DNA from: Tetradesmus obliquus
Taxonomy: Eukaryota; Chlorophyta; Chlorophyceae; Sphaeropleales; Scenedesmaceae
DNA: 64,000 nucleotides
NCBI GenBank assembly: GCA_030272155.1
Contig: CP126203.1
Coordinates: 2,356,001 to 2,420,000 of the forward strand
Reading direction: 5' to 3'
The notes beneath the pieces were generated by a model. That model had not been told where the DNA came from. It made no database searches and worked only from the letters and a program-made list of their open reading frames with translations. The position numbers were made by a program, and so were the translations under genes. Of this stretch, positions 1 to 13,700 are shown one piece after another; within the stretch, counting starts at the first letter, position 1; each line of letters opens with the position of its first letter.

Positions 1-121
1 GCGCACAGGCCACATTACAGGGTAGTGTTCAGCACTGCGCAACATCAGCGTGTACAATGTGAATGATCTTGAAACCCTGAACTCTTGCCCTGGAACCCAA
101 AAAAATACCGTGCTCCTGCAG

Positions 122-866
122 GCGCTGAGCTTCACTGGTGACCTGTCAAACAGAGACATCAAGCCGCAGCAGCACACCTCACCCCTGACAGCAGAGCAGC
201 AGCTGCGCCTTGCACGCCGCAGATCCGCGCTGCTGTCAATGCCCATTGCGAGCCCTCCAGCCGCCGCCAGCGGCCGCAACAGCAGCAGCAGCAGCAGCAG
301 CGGCGCCGGCGGTGGGGGTCTGTTTGGGTGGATGGATGCAGCCACGCAACCTTGGACCCCCACTGGCAGGCCTGATGCAGAGCCTCTGAGTGCTAAGCAG
401 GTGGGCGTATGTACTACGGTAGTACCGTGCATTATGCAGCATTGCAGACAGGTGTTCTGTCACATGCCTTGTCTTCGCATGGCCATACCAGGATGATGCA
501 GGGCAAGGTAGTTGGGCATTTCGCTGCAGCACGTGTAGCACCACGCGCTGCAGCTGTAGTTATAACTTGGTGGGTAGGTGAGAAAGCCTTCAAGCACTGC
601 ACTTGATCTGGTGGTAGTGGTGCGGCTGCTGCTGCTGCTGTAGGCCGAGTTCACAAGCCAGTTCAACATGCAAGTTGCCCTAGCATGCTTAGCTGCATGT
701 CGAGGCGCAGGCATGCAATATTGTGCATGTCACAGTCCATTGTTGGGCGGTTGCAACAACCCGCACAATGCCGTCTGTGCCGGTTGCCCTTGAGCCGATC
801 CAGGGCGTTGGTTGACCAGGATATCACAAGTCTGCCCACGTATCTCTGCATGCGCCCCTCTGCTGC

Positions 867-907
<41 letters not shown>

Positions 908-1374
908 CAGGTGCAACAGGAGCGCGCCGCCGTGCAGCAGCTGCAGCAGCTGCTGCTCCAGCAGCTGGTGCGGCTGCCCACATCTGCAGCACACGACGAG
1001 GAGCTGCTGCAGCAAGCGGCAGAGATAGCAGCCAGCAGCAGTAGCAGCAGTAGCGGCAGCAAAACTTCTGGCGGCGGCAGCAGCAGCAGCAGCAGCAGCA
1101 GCAATCTGAGCGTGCCGATTGCAGCCGGGGAGCTGCCATTACTTGATCAATCAACACTGCCACAGCAGCAGCAGCAGCAGCAGCAGTGGAGGGCCAGTGC
1201 TGCCGGGCATGCCAGCAGCACAGCAGCCGCAAGTGCAACAGCGGATGCAGCAGCAGTGGCGGCCAGCCCTCGCCTGCAGACTGCTGTGAGGGCCAGGCTA
1301 GAGCAGAAGCTGCTGCTGCGGGAGGCTGTGGGTGTGCTGATTGTGTATGATGAGTTCCTGGCACGGAACTTCTG
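122..1374 (+). CDS. SET-domain protein methyltransferase, Rubisco-LSMT-like C-terminal domain (5' truncated)
   Basis: Two exons are visible: about 122-400, then 911-1374 ending in TGA. Intron 401-910 starts GTGGGC and ends in a long (CTG)n run closing with CTGCAG, and both junctions are phase 0. The last exon has LVRLPTSAAHDEELLQ and later LQTAVRARLEQKLLLREAV. This pair resembles the substrate-binding domain that follows the SET domain in Rubisco large-subunit methyltransferase and its relatives (a YPT..EDE..L motif, then a RLGEK..L-type helix). The SET domain itself would lie to the left, outside the window. Between the two motifs are long Ser, Gln and Ala runs, so the domain is inflated by CAG-type repeats. 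Family known: such enzymes methylate lysines of plastid or cytosolic proteins. The assignment rests on two short motifs. The left exon border (acceptor AG at 120-121) is a guess, and upstream exons are missing. Confidence 0.45.
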
Positions 1375-1425
1375 ACTGATGTCATGTCATACGGAATGAT
1401 GAATGCCTGGCACGAAACTTCTGTG
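1342..1425 (+). repeat. Echo of the methyltransferase 3' terminus
   Basis: The last coding bases and stop (1346-1374, containing TTCCTGGCACGGAACTTCTG) are followed about 53 bp later by a diverged copy (1396-1425, containing TGCCTGGCACGAAACTTCTG). This is a short direct duplication across the end of the coding sequence, the same type of event seen at other genes in the window. Confidence 0.6.
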
Positions 1426-4305
1426 TATGATAGCAGACAGCATTGGTATGATTTTATGGCAGCATGCTGTTGATGATGAGTTCACATTGACAGCGTGCTA
1501 GTGATGGTATGTTGTCATTGGGCAGAATGCTATTGGTGAGGATAGCACGCGGCTTCTGGTTGCTGTGCAGGAGCGTGCTGGAGGCTCATCAACAATGTGG
1601 TGCTGCTTCGCAGGTTGCATTGTCATCATCATCATGTTACTTACAGGTTGCATTGTGAGCTGCTCAGCAACTAGCTGACTGCAAAAAGGGTCCATTGCAG
1701 CTGGGGTTGCAGGCGGCACTGTACAGCTGTGAAGCTGTATACTGTGCGGCGTGGAGGCAATGGCGTCCTTGCTACGGCTTGTCTGGTGATAGCACTTCCC
1801 CTGCCATAGTGTTGTCTGTCTACTCCAACACTGGCAATGAGTATGTACTGGGCATGCTTTGTGCAGCCGTGTGCTGAGTCCGGTAACGCTGGCGGTTGGT
1901 CTGTTGTTGCTACGGCAGGCCATGTTGTGGTGGTTGTTCACAACGACCCTGCATTGGTGTGCGGCTGATGCCGCACAGGTGAATTGTCTTTGCCTCGGGC
2001 ACGGTGCTGCAGAGCATCATGCTCTACCATCTTGGTAGAAGCTGTTCACCAAGCTTGTTGTCTAGCACTGCCGCTGTCGAACCTTGGGTTCTTTGGGACT
2101 CGAGCCTCCGAACTTGATTGTGCAGCGCTCAAGCAACAACAGTGACACAGTGCAACGTATCAAATACTTTGCAGGCAGTTACAGCACGTGAAAGCAGCAG
2201 TTTCCAACCTGAGCACCACCACCACCAGCAGTAGCACCCAAGCTAAAAGGCGCACACCGCTAGTTGGCCAAGTGTGTGCAAGTTGTTGCTGTGTCTAGGC
2301 ACCCTTAACCCTAGAGACCACTGTATCAACCCTGTTGCCATCACACACAAAGTCCACAAATGAATCTAAGCACACACTCGATGCACACCGTGTGTGCCGA
2401 GGCAAGTCTTTGCTTGACAACAAACACACTGAGCTGACCTCACTCAGCAGCAGGTACAGCAGACGCACGCAACCCCTCCACATACACAACGCCGTACTTG
2501 TCAAAACCTGAGGCGGCCATGCCATGGTGTTCAAGTTCCTATCCAGGGCCGTGCACGCTCAGATACGTAGCAGCAGCAGCAGCAGCTGATGGTGCTCTCC
2601 TGGGAATCAGCGCCCCAACACCAAGTGCAGCACTCATTTTCACAGCAGCATCTGATGGCGTCGCCACGGCTAGCACACCTAGTTGCATTGAAGCTCCCTT
2701 AGAAGCAGCACCACAGGCGGTCACTACAGGCCCCCGCTACATCTGCATCACAACAGACCGCTGGACCGCTCAAATGCACCCCATTTGACTCCCTCCGTCA
2801 ACACCAGCTCGCGACAGATGGCAGGCAATCAGCTGCCATCTCACACCCAAAACAGATGCAGCACCTGACCCTGCCTGATCAACAAGCAAAGGCCTTGCTG
2901 TGAGCGCGGTGCGCGTGCTGACGGTACCATGAATGTCCAACTCGACAAGACATTTTTCCTTCTCCAACAGTCAAGTTGGTTCAGCAGCAGCGAGCAGCAG
3001 GGGACAAGCAGGAGCCCTGCAGTGCATCCCATATCTCCTTCCGGTGTCGACAGCACCACCAGAGCCTCACACAAGAGATGCCTGCATAGCCATATAACGA
3101 ATCTGCTGAGTAGTGTCTCGTTGGCAAGCTGCATAATACCATGCAACTCAAACATATGTCGTCGGCGTGCAGGAAGGGAAGCAGAGCAGCATTGCACGGC
3201 AGCGCTGTGACTGCCTCCACAGTGCACACAACAGCCACTGCTTCCGGCATGTTCAGCCTTTGAATGCGGATGAAATGCAGAAGCACAGATGCTCTCGCAG
3301 CAGCAGCTGGAAGCTCAGAGACTCTAAAGGTTGCAGTCAAACATCAACATCCATGCCTCCAATGCGGCGCCAGCGCGCAAGTTTATCTATCATGATTAGC
3401 TACGAGCAAGAGATACTGTGTAAGCAACACGCGGACCATGCAATCAGTGCATCAGACAAGAGCCAGTGTGCGTGCATTGTTTGAATCAGGCATGCGTTTC
3501 AACTCGCTCTGTATGCCGCTGCTGTGCTGACTTGACCACATCTGGCTGTGGTCAAGTCGATGTCATGAGATGCTAGAACCAAACCACCAAACCACAAAAG
3601 AAAGCCTCCAGCATGAACATTAGCAGCCGCTTCGGGTGTGCTGACTGAACATGCACGCGGCAAGTCAGTGCAGAGCCAAAACCAGGCGCTGACAACTGAC
3701 AGGCTGCGACGTGCACTGCAATCAGGCACAGCCGCAGCGCACGCTCCTCAATGCAAAAGAGATGTTGCCCGAATCCTGCAATGCATCAAACCTGCTGTGA
3801 TTAGATGCCACCCGCGCAGCTCACAGCAGCACTACTGCCACACCCAACAAATCAAGCAATCGGCGCATGCATGCGGTCACAAACTGCGGCCCCTCAACAT
3901 GCATGCAACTCAAAACCAGTGTGCGAGCCCGGCAACGGCTAACAACACACATGTAAAACCCTTTTGCACTTAAGTTTTGTGGGATCGTGGTCCCACCACA
4001 TCCGCCACCACCTGAACACCATCATGCAACACAGCGGCCATAGCGCTCGCCTGGATGCTCCCCCCAAAAGTTGGCTCTCACTGATGCAGGTGCTGCAAGT
4101 GCTGAGACAGAGACGTCAAAACTCTACATTTGCCAGCAGCCAGCCTGCTGCCAGCAGCATATAGCTTACGGCAGGGCGACTGCTGAGGGTTCACAACCAG
4201 CTTAACAATCCAGGCACTGGCAGAAGCATGCATGCCCACCATACTGATGCGACAACCGAGTCAGATCCGAGCGAGCAGTTGTCGCCTGCTGCTCTCCCAC
4301 GGCCG
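1426..4305. other. No gene recognised; repeat-rich intergenic DNA
   Basis: Open frames here are short and none resembles a known family. Beyond about 2100 the + strand becomes CA-rich, as introns of minus-strand genes are elsewhere in the window. An undetected minus-strand multi-exon gene is therefore possible, for example around 2980-3340 where a minus frame stays open for 119 codons. Confidence 0.4.
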
Positions 4306-4702
4306 CTCACAGCAACTGCTGGAACGGAGCAGCACAGGAGGTGACCAGCCGCACAGCAATCACGGTAGCGCAGTAGAACAGCACATGACCAGCTGCACAG
4401 CAACTACTGTAGCGGAATAGAACAAATGTGACCAGCTGCACAGCAACTACTGTAGCGGAGTAGAACAGAACGTGACCAGCTGCACAGCAACTACTGTAGC
4501 GGACTAGAACAGAACGTAACCGCACAGCAACTGCTACAGCGGACTAGGACAGAACGTAACCAGCCGCACAGCAACTGCTGTAGCGGCCTAGGACAGAACG
4601 TAACCAGCCGCCAGCAGCTGTTGTAGCGGACCAAGACAGAACGTAACCAGCCGCACACCAACTGCTGTAGCGGAGTAGCACAGGAAGTAACCAGCCTCAC
4701 AA
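4306..4702. repeat. Minisatellite, about 44-bp unit, roughly nine copies
   Basis: The core GCACAGCAACTACTGTAGCG recurs at 4395, 4438 and 4482 and then in diverged form to about 4700. Each copy carries a following AGAACAGAACGTAACC-type tail. Spacing is 43-45 bp. Copies in the middle are most alike and the edges are diverged, as expected for unequal exchange. Confidence 0.85.
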
Positions 4703-7700
4703 AGCACAAGAATGATTGGGCACTGCTCTCCCAGTAATGTATGGGCTGCTGCACAGGCACCACATGACGTGCATCATGTTGCAGCTACTCTTGAAAGGAG
4801 TATGCATTTGGCCTTGCTGTGCTGCACAGGAAGCAAGAGCCGGCAAGCCTGCAAGTCCACGTCAGCTGCGAGGAAGCATATGTAGCACATACACATACAC
4901 GCACGCTGCACTGCTGCCAGCCGCAAGCTGCGCAAATCTGAGCATCACAGAAAGATATTTCTGTGGTTCCAGCTATGGGCGAAGCCCATTTCTGAACAGC
5001 AATTTAATGTGATGCGGACTCATCTGCACCTGCTATGCTTCCACATCACATCTGGTCAGCAACAGCATGGCACGTAACAGACCAGAACGCCCCCAAAATG
5101 AAATGCTGCAGCAGAGGCCAAAGTAAAGCAGCAACCACACACGCCAGCACGCAACACACAACGAAAGTAAGTAACACAGTCATAGTCCGACGCGTTCAAA
5201 TATGGATTGGAGTAGCAGACAGCAACACATGTCGTAACACTGCTGCGTGACCGTGTCATGTGACAGTGTTATGTGACACAGGGAGTGAGGCGGTGACTCA
5301 GCAGCACTGAGATCGCTGAAGTCCCCTGCGGACATTGTTTGGGAAACCATGGGCACAACGGCACCACTGGAAGAGGGGACACCCCAACACATCGACCACA
5401 ACACGGTGGCAGCCCAGAATGCTCACATGCAGCCATGCCTGACGTCTGTCCAAAGCACTGCCACCGCGTGTATCAAGCGCAAACATACTATGCGTAAGAC
5501 ACGTGTCTCCGGGGCATGCATGGTATGCCTGCGAACTGTGCGCAGTGTGCAGCAGTCAACCTGGCATAGCCGGCGAGGGGCACACGCAGTGTAGGTGTAT
5601 GCAATGCACGCTCAGCTTCGCGCAGCAGTATGCAGGCAGTATGGCAGGTGTTTGCACACACGTGATTCTGCCTTGCCCACGTACAAAGCATCATGCACAG
5701 CAAGTTGGGCGAGAAAACACCCACACACCCAAACACACACACAGACACAGACAGAGAGAGAGAGAGAGTGGCAGAGAGAGAGAGGGAGAGAGAGACCCGT
5801 GTGCAGCACACACTGAAATGCCGAGTGAAGCTGGCACATATGACGCAACACAGCCAAAACAGCCACGTGCAATGTATGGCATGCAAAAGCTGCTGACACT
5901 GAAACAGCCGAGGGTGACCTGGCCTGGCATGTTGGTCTGAAGCTGGCACGCTGAATCCAACTCATCCAACACCGACATCAGCACGGCACAACGCATGTTG
6001 GCGGCGTGCTTTCCATTGCAATTCACCCAAAGGAATGCTTTCCTCATAGTAGCCAGCTGCCTCGGCAGACAAGCCGGTGCAGCAGCACTGTGCACCAGGC
6101 ATGCAGCACTTGGCTCAATTCAAGTGACACTAGGCCAGGATCTTAGAGACGCCCAGGTAGGGGTGTTTGCGGCAGTCTGTCCACACAGGCAACAAGCGTA
6201 CTCAAGGTGCTTGTGCGCATGTGCACTTGACATACCAACACCGCAAGGACATCAGAACACCTGGCTTCAAAAACACCAGAGAGCAGCACAGCATGGTGCA
6301 AAGCTGAGCCGCATGCAATGCATTGTCGTTGTCTTGCATAGCCGCAAAGGCTACATTTCAAAGGAGAATCCAGCAGTCAAAGAATCGACTGCCACGCGCC
6401 ACACACTGCCTGACAACTGCTGTACGTATGCTGAGCGCAGCGTGTAGAGCAAGGAGTGGTGTCAGCAACAGTGCGCAGCAGGCGCGGCGTATCACGTGGC
6501 GTATCAAATCATGCGGTCCCCTATCATACCATGGTGCAGCATATGTTTGCAAACACCCTCAGCCTTCCCAGCAGCAGCCTCAGCTGCTGTTGTTGAAGCC
6601 GTTGAGACAGAGCAGGGACGGAGCCGGGACTTGCGGCACAACTGTGCACATGTAGGCACACATGTGCCCGTGTGCCGCTCTCACTGCCCTCACCGCAACA
6701 TGGTACCAGCACCAGCGCATGCAGAATTCAAGATCGCACAAAGCGCAACGGCTGCCGCTTCAGGTCAATTGAAGAGTTGGGCCGAGGGCAGAGCACCAGG
6801 CATTGACTCAACGACAGTGCTTGCAGGAAGCTTCCAGCAGCCGCTGCCTGCTCAGCTTTCACGCCATCAGAACAACAGGGTGCAGCCTTGCGTAACGTGC
6901 AAGCTTCATACCGTCGGCTGTCCAACACAAAGCGCAAAGCTAGTCCACTGTGTGCAATCACAGTGCAGCACAGGCCATCGCAAGTCATACAAAGCAATTG
7001 CCGCACTTCCTGTATCTGAAGGGAAGCAGACGATTGACAGGGCAGTGCAAGCTGAACATCCTTCCGAAATGCTGCAAGCAACAAGGCGATGCAGCTATCA
7101 TGGCAAGGTTTCAAACACCACAGTATGTAACTAAATAATGTGGTTCACGGTCTTAATGACCATCCAGCGGTCAGCACCTACAGCACCTCTGCTCTGACTC
7201 CTTACAATACTGGCAGTGCGACTGTAGACATGGTCATTTGCAATGTACGCCAGCAGCATGGGCATCTGCAGTACACTGGACACTTTGATACAGTACAATG
7301 CAGTGCAGTGCAGTACGCAGCACCACGACAATGCAGAACACAGATGCAGTATCTCACCACATTGACGAGCCACCATCTATTTGCACCCCTGTTGGCTGCT
7401 GGGTCCAAGCATCGCCAGCACACCTGCAAAACATAGCCAGGTACACGGTCACAATGCTTCCTGCAAGCTTTTCCGTGGCACGCGAGTTTCCTGCAACTCC
7501 GCGGCGTGCGCGCCAGCTGCTGCTTAGGTGCTGCAGCTGCTGTGCTCGCACGGCGGCACCAGCTGATGGCTGCGGCGAAGCTGCCACCCACTGTGTCGCC
7601 CTGCCGCTGCTGCTGGCGCTGCAGCGCAGCGTTCACAAAACACTAGCATACGGGCACTGCTGCTGCTGTGCAGCATGCTCAATGCTGGTGCAGCAGCTGC

Positions 7701-7819
7701 TGCTCCGCAGGACTTGCACTGCCACCGCTACCAATTAATGCTGCTGCGGCTGCCCATGATGCGCAGCGGCACAGCACCAGTGGGATCCAGGGAGCCTCAG
7801 CTACTGCTGCTGCTGCCGC
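4703..7819. other. No gene recognised; CA-rich intergenic DNA
   Basis: Several overlapping frames of 60-210 codons exist on both strands, but none shows a recognisable domain. They look like by-products of low-complexity CAG/CA-rich sequence. The + strand CA bias continues, so part of this could be introns of an unidentified minus-strand gene. Confidence 0.35.
5718..5797. repeat. (CA)n / (GA)n microsatellite
   Basis: A run of ACAC units passes directly into AGAG units (about 5718-5797) with few interruptions. Confidence 0.9.
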
Positions 7820-8016
7820 TGCCCCTGATGCCCAGCAACAGCAATAGCAGCAGCAGTGGTGCTGAAGCACCAGCGGCATGCGGGGTGCCTCTGCTACTGC
7901 TGCTGCTATTGCTACTGCCCCTGATGCCCAGCAACAGCAATAGCAGCAGCAGTGGTGCTGAAGCACCAGCGGCATGCGGGGTGCCTCTGCTACTGCTGCT
8001 GCTATTGCTACTGCTG
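7820..8016. repeat. 96-bp tandem duplication beside the first cyclin gene
   Basis: CTGATGCCCAGCAACAGCAA starts at 7825 and again at 7921, and the 96 bases between are almost the same in both copies. A third partial copy lies to the left. The array ends just outside the stop codon of the minus-strand cyclin, so it is in its 3' flank or UTR. Confidence 0.85.
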
Positions 8017-8024
8017 CTGCTGCT

Positions 8025-9284
8025 TCACCAGCTCCTCTCCACACGGGCATCTCCTGTGCTGACCACCGGCTGTATTGCTGCCACGCTGCAGACCTGCGGC
8101 CCGCAGTACTTGACTGTCACTGCGTACGGCCTGCCGAGCTTGAGTGCTGTGCTCAGCGTCGCGTGCAGCGCGCACATGTACTCCATGGGCCTTGCAACCT
8201 CCTCTGCACTGCGCTGAGTCAGCTGCTGCAGCTCATCGACTGACAGTGGGATGCCCAGCAGCACATGGGCATAGCCGTATGCTGCTGCTGCCAGCAGGCT
8301 GGGCTGCACTGGCAGCAGCTGGTACTCGAGCAGGGCTACCTCAGAGAGGTAGCTCACCATACAGTAGAGCTGGTCAAGCTGCTTGCAGGACAGCTGCGCT
8401 GCTGCAGGGCTGCCGCAGAGCCGCTGCATGATGCAATGCTTGAAGGCCTTTGGAGTGACGATGGCAGCAAGCCTGAAGTCGACTGCTGCCAGCACTGCCT
8501 GCTCCAGCACCACCAGCAGCTGCTTGCTTGCAGGAACTGCACCCAGTGGCACGCCGTTCCTGCCCAGCACCAGCTGCGAGAAGAAGCGGCTTGCAGGAAC
8601 GCGGCTCTGCTCGTACTTTGCTGCTGCCCACAGGCATGCGATGCCTGTTGGCTGCAGCAGGTGAAGCGGAGCTGGGCGTGCTGCTAAGTAGCGGTCCAGT
8701 AGGGCTACTGCCAAGAACAAGCTGTCATTGTCGAGGCCTAGGCTGGCTGCTGCTGCTACCATATTGTCCACGACGCTTGCTCGCTGCCCTGCTGTGATGC
8801 CCGTGCTGGCTTGCGTGCTGCTGAGGTAGGTATAGCAGAAGTGCGACTCGCACTGCAAGTAGTGCAGCACAGCAGCAGGGCAGCAGCGCCAGGCGTTGGT
8901 CGTAAGGTATACAGCAGACTCGTGCACCAGGCATATCTGTCATGTTCGGACTACAAGGTCGTGTAGACACAGTAAAAACGACCTTTCATGCTGCTCTGTG
9001 CATCAGTACCATGACAATACGAAGGGAGTCATCCCCTGCTGCGAAGTGTGCGAATATCACCTGCTGCTCGTACATAGCAGCCTCGGTGCCATGCAGCTCA
9101 GAACCTGCTGTGCGTTGACTGCTTGAAGGCTGCGAAGGCAGATCTGCACGGGAAAAGTGTCGGCAGGTCAGCGAGCAGCAGTGGAGGGCAGCGATCGACG
9201 GCAGCACTGCTGGCGGAAACTTAACGCACCTTCAATGTGCTGAACCCATACTCCAGATTCGCTTGCGCTGCTGCTGCAGCTCAT
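8025..9284 (-). CDS. Cyclin, A/B-type-like (first paralogue)
   Basis: Model of three exons, complement(8025-8852, 9061-9143, 9230-9284), 321 residues. The ATG is at 9284; introns run GTGATA..TTGCAG and GTGCGT..GTGCAG. The last exon holds both cyclin folds. The N-terminal box has ITAGQRASVVDNMV and SLFLAVALLDRYLAARP followed by KYE. The C-terminal box has LSEVALLEYQLLPVQPSLLA, close to the Y-L-E-LSLLEY signature of A/B cyclins. Cyclins bind and activate cyclin-dependent kinases and set cell-cycle timing. The N-terminal region is very short (about 50 residues) and shows no clear destruction box. The gene is paralogous to the cyclin at 17434-19346 and has the same phase-0 intron just before the first box. 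The first two exons are assigned by splice consensus, phase and analogy to the paralogue, and are less certain than the last. Confidence 0.8.
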
Positions 9285-10799
9285 ACAGTCCTGCGGACAA
9301 AGTAGGGGGGTGTCTCGTGTCATCATGCCACTCATCTTAAAAAACGAGTGCGCTCAGCTACAGCGCTGGATGTGCCAAATTAATTTGAACCAAAGTATTG
9401 TTACTGGGCGCAAACAGCATATGGCTGCTAAGCTGACGTTTCGGTCACCGGGCGTGCATTGACGAGTGAGCATCAGCCACTCTATCGAAGCAAGTCCCCC
9501 GCTGAAAACTTACCATGCGGCTTCTTTGACTACTGGTGGTACTCTGACATTCCATGTGCTGCTGATCGCAGCGCCCCGAATCGCCTCTTGCCAGCTGCTG
9601 TGGCTGGCTCGCGCTAGCACACATCGCTATCTTGAAAACTAGATAAGATTATATTAACAGCAGTTTCTGTGACAAGTAGTGTAGAATCGGCGAGTGCATA
9701 TATATAGACCAGAGGATAGAACACAGGGTTGTTGCTGCAACGCAAAAGCCCGCATAAAGAACAACTGTAGTAAGCTTCTTAACACCTCAGACCACTCGCA
9801 GTCGGCCGAGCACAAGGGGTTGTTGGCTTGGCAGCCCAACAGGGTTTCAGTAATGTTATGGAATCATCAGCACGAGTACTTGACCTTGCCAGGTTGTTCA
9901 AGACCAATCTTTTCCTTCTTTTGTTTGTCGTCACAGCCGAAATGCCTATGCATGTCCAAATTCAGCAACGACAATGTTAAGTCACTCCAGCCTTCGCATG
10001 TGAAGCGACTCCACACGCGGCATGCATTTTAGCCAAGCACGTCTCTCAATGAAATTCAACGTTTAACACGATCCGAAGCGTTCGTGGGCTTGATGCTCAG
10101 TGTCATCACGACCTGCTGCACTCGTCATCAAGGACTTTATGATGACCTTCCATTTGCGGCTGCAACGCGCCTCGTGGTTTTGTTTATGTATGTGTACGTC
10201 CTTTATTGCAGGCGCTTCTTTCCGTCCCATGCAAACGTGCCGCAGCTAAAGGGCCGGGCACTTCTGTATGAAGGTCGCTGCAGCTGCATACCTTGCAAGC
10301 AGCCAGCACTACGGGTAGAGGTGTTTGAACGCAGCTATCACCCCTCATATCCTCTTTGTGCGGGATAAGGTAGGGATGACGGCACCAGGGTGAGAAGAGG
10401 GCGGGGTAAAGGGTGTGGTAATGTGGGTGTGACAGGTGACGCATGCCATGCGTGTCAGAGGAACCACATGTATTCTTTGTGATACCTGACAGCGGGCATG
10501 TCAAGGGACGAATTCATACAGTGAATGCATGGCTATTCACCTTCCAGCACTGCTGGACGAGGATACCCCGCGCAGGTGATCTCCTGATGCTTCAAGTGAG
10601 CTGTGAAGAAGCCACAGCTGCAGCAGCAGTCCGGCAGCATGACATCATGCGTTAGACATGCCTGTTAACATCGAGTTTTCAGAGTGATTTAGCATGTAAA
10701 GCAGATGGAAGTACCTGTGACAGCAATCAGCAGAATATGGACGGGCGTCTTCTGATCCAGCATGGCTTGAAAGCGCGTACTTCTGCATTCACCTCGGCT
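9285..10799. other. Intergenic region upstream of the first cyclin; orphan TATA motif
   Basis: This stretch is richer in A/T than its surroundings. A strong TATATATAG lies at 9699-9707 (+ strand reading), but no coding frame follows that I can identify, nor any snRNA or tRNA. The first few hundred bases should contain the promoter of the minus-strand cyclin. Confidence 0.35.
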
Positions 10800-13700
10800 T
10801 TTTGAAAGCCAGAAGCCATACACGTTCGTCTCTTACACGTGTCAATGCTGCTGCATCAAGATTCACAACGCACAGCACAGCTGCTGTGGGCCAGCTGCAT
10901 ATGCAGGCATGCCTGCCACTGTCATTATCATGTTACCCATCAAGCCATAGCATCAACGCCATCGGCCCCGCGCCCCAATGGATCGGCAACAGAAAGGATA
11001 CCTGACACTATCACAGCAGCAAAGGCAGGTGCACGCAGCTGGTTGCAGATCATGACTCAGCAGCTACCATCCACACTCCTGCTTCTTTCATTGCAGCAGT
11101 GTGATTGCAGCATATCGTGGTGCACTGATGCCACCAGTGCTTGCCTCGCATACTGTAACTGTAGGGCACAACACAGCTGTGTTCCTGTTGTGTGACACAC
11201 AAATTGTGAATCTTGATGCACCAACGCCGCGGTGCCAGCCAGCCTGCTTGCATGCAGCAGCAATGCATCCCAGGCAGCTGCATTCCTGCAAGCCGCAGCC
11301 CTGCTTGCTGCAACATAAAAAAAGGTTTCAACGTGCTTGAGCAGTGCGCGTCTGCACATACCTAGCGCCCAGCACAACATCAATGCTGAATACCACGTAG
11401 TATACTACTGGGCAACAACAGCACAGGCTTAACATGTGCAGCCGAGTGTCCATGTTTGAGCTGCAGCTCCTGCAGGGAGGCACTGCATGCCAGCCAGAAA
11501 CTGCATGTACAGCAAGGCTGTGGGCTTGCACCTGCAGGTTGACTGCTTGCTGTCGAACCGCAACTGCTGACTAAACAAAGAACAAGAACCAGCCGCTGAA
11601 GCACATGCAACATGCACTCAACCCCATCACATCCATGCCATTGCGCGACCTCCCCATCAGTAGATCCATCTCCCGTGAATCGTGTCACAGAGACTGGACA
11701 CTGGCTAGCGCCGCACACAGGCTCTGTTCTGCAACTGTCTCGAGCAGCACCGCACCACGACAGCAACACAGCATCTAGACATTCACATGGTTCTGGGGCA
11801 GCAGCAGGCCCATGTGCAGCTGCGACAGGTCAGCACTGTCCTGCAAGCACCACCATTGAGGTTGGTGTGTACCAGCGCCAATTCTGGCATGCTGCGGCAC
11901 GAATATTGGCTGTCCAACTGCTGCTGCCTGTGGCCAAATGACAGCGTTGGATGGTGCAGTGCGATGCATACACACATGGTGCGGCATGCAGCCTTGTGCA
12001 AAAAAATGGGTGTGGCAATTATGGGCTCCTGCTGTTGCAAAAACCTCAAAGGCCCAACAAGCGTCAATCGTGTGTGTTGTGGGTTCTGCACGCGTGTCTG
12101 CTGTGGGTTCTGCAAACGTGTGCATCAGCAACAAAGACCAGATGCTGATGTGTTCAGGATTGTGGAGCATCTGCCACACCAGCAAACAGACTGGCGATGC
12201 TGCAGCCTCTCAGCATGTCACGCCCAAATCCAGCACACATGGGACAAACAACGCGGTCGCTGACAGAGAGTTTGTGTGTGGTAAGCATGTAAGTATCCTG
12301 AGCACGCTCAATCAAAATGGTTGTGTGGAACAAGGTGTGCAGCAGCCAAACAGACTCGTGCAACCCAACAGAAGAACGTCAGCACGCTGAGCAGTACCTA
12401 CTGCTGCAGTTTGGTGCGGGCGTCCTTCAGTCGTGTGCAGAGGTACAGGCACGTGCAAAGCATCAGCAAGCTACTGATTTTGACGCACCATCCACACGCC
12501 AAACACTCTGTTTCTAAACACTTGACTTGTCTGCTTTCCAATCCCCCACTGCAGCGAGGCAGTAGGCTAAACTGTTCCTGCAAGCCAGTGCATGGCTCAC
12601 AGCTGCTGCACATGTTTGTAACACCAGCACCAGGATTAAAAAATATCTGACAGCTGAGAGGCATGCGGCCTCTCATAGGCGCAGAGAGACCCAGCACACG
12701 CTGTCAAAACACTCAACAGCACCCTCCACGAGCTCTTGGCATGTACTGCTGATAGTAAACAAGTCACTGGGTACCAGCTGCCTTCAGCACGCCAGCAAAA
12801 CAGCCTGCTGCTGCCTTTGCAAGCCAAAGAAGTGACAAGAAACACACCCATTACGTTCCCAGATCAGACGTGTTTATGCAAGGACCGCCTGCACCAGCAG
12901 TAGTAACGCGCGTCTTCCCCAGTGTGTTCCCAACCAACGCTACCCGACAGACCAAGCACAGCAAGCAACGCAAGCGGAAGATAAGTCAAGTGTGTGCCAC
13001 ACACAGCTGTGAGGTGCAGGACAGATATGTTGTGCCCAGTAGCTGTAATGGATAAGGGCAAAGTGTGATCGCAGGTCCTGCAAGGCATCTGTAGGAGCAC
13101 CAGTCCAGCAGTCCTCGCTTCTGTTGCGGGCTCAGTGCATACAGCACCCTGGTGTTTGAAAAATGGTGAACGCTCCCTGCCGACCTCACAACCAACTTCG
13201 AAGCCTACAGCCGTGGCGGAACATGCCGCAACATGGCCAAACAACAACAAACAACGACAGTGCTGCGCATGATGATATGCTGTGCTGCGTGGAAGCCTGA
13301 CAAACCGTCAGGAAATGACACCAGAGCCAGGCTGGAGTTTATGATCACTGCAGATCAGCACGCTCACCACAAACACATCAATCCTGCAAACTGGTTGCTG
13401 CAGAGCCCGTACCTAAACCCATCCCCGTGCCTTGCCCATTTCCCGCTCAAAAGGCAACACTCCATCCAGATTCAGCACAGGCTGCTGCAACCTGCGCAGT
13501 CAATCGCCATCTACAGCTGTATAAAGCACCTGTTAGCACACCAACGAGCAGTAGTCAGCGCCATAGGACTCGCAAGGAAGCCATAACACAGCCCTTTGCC
13601 CCGCATGCTGTTGTGACACACACAGACACACACACACAAGCGCACAGGAGCTGCTCCCTGCCCCGGCTAGCTGCTCTTGCAGACCACGCAACAGGCATGA

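Noticed and set aside
663..1385. 240-codon minus-strand frame at the left end
   Set aside because: Runs through the (CTG)n intron and opposite the methyltransferase exon; only Cys/Ala/Ser runs.
9694..10032. + strand frame after the TATATATAG at 9699
   Set aside because: No domain, no plausible start context, and composition like intergenic DNA.
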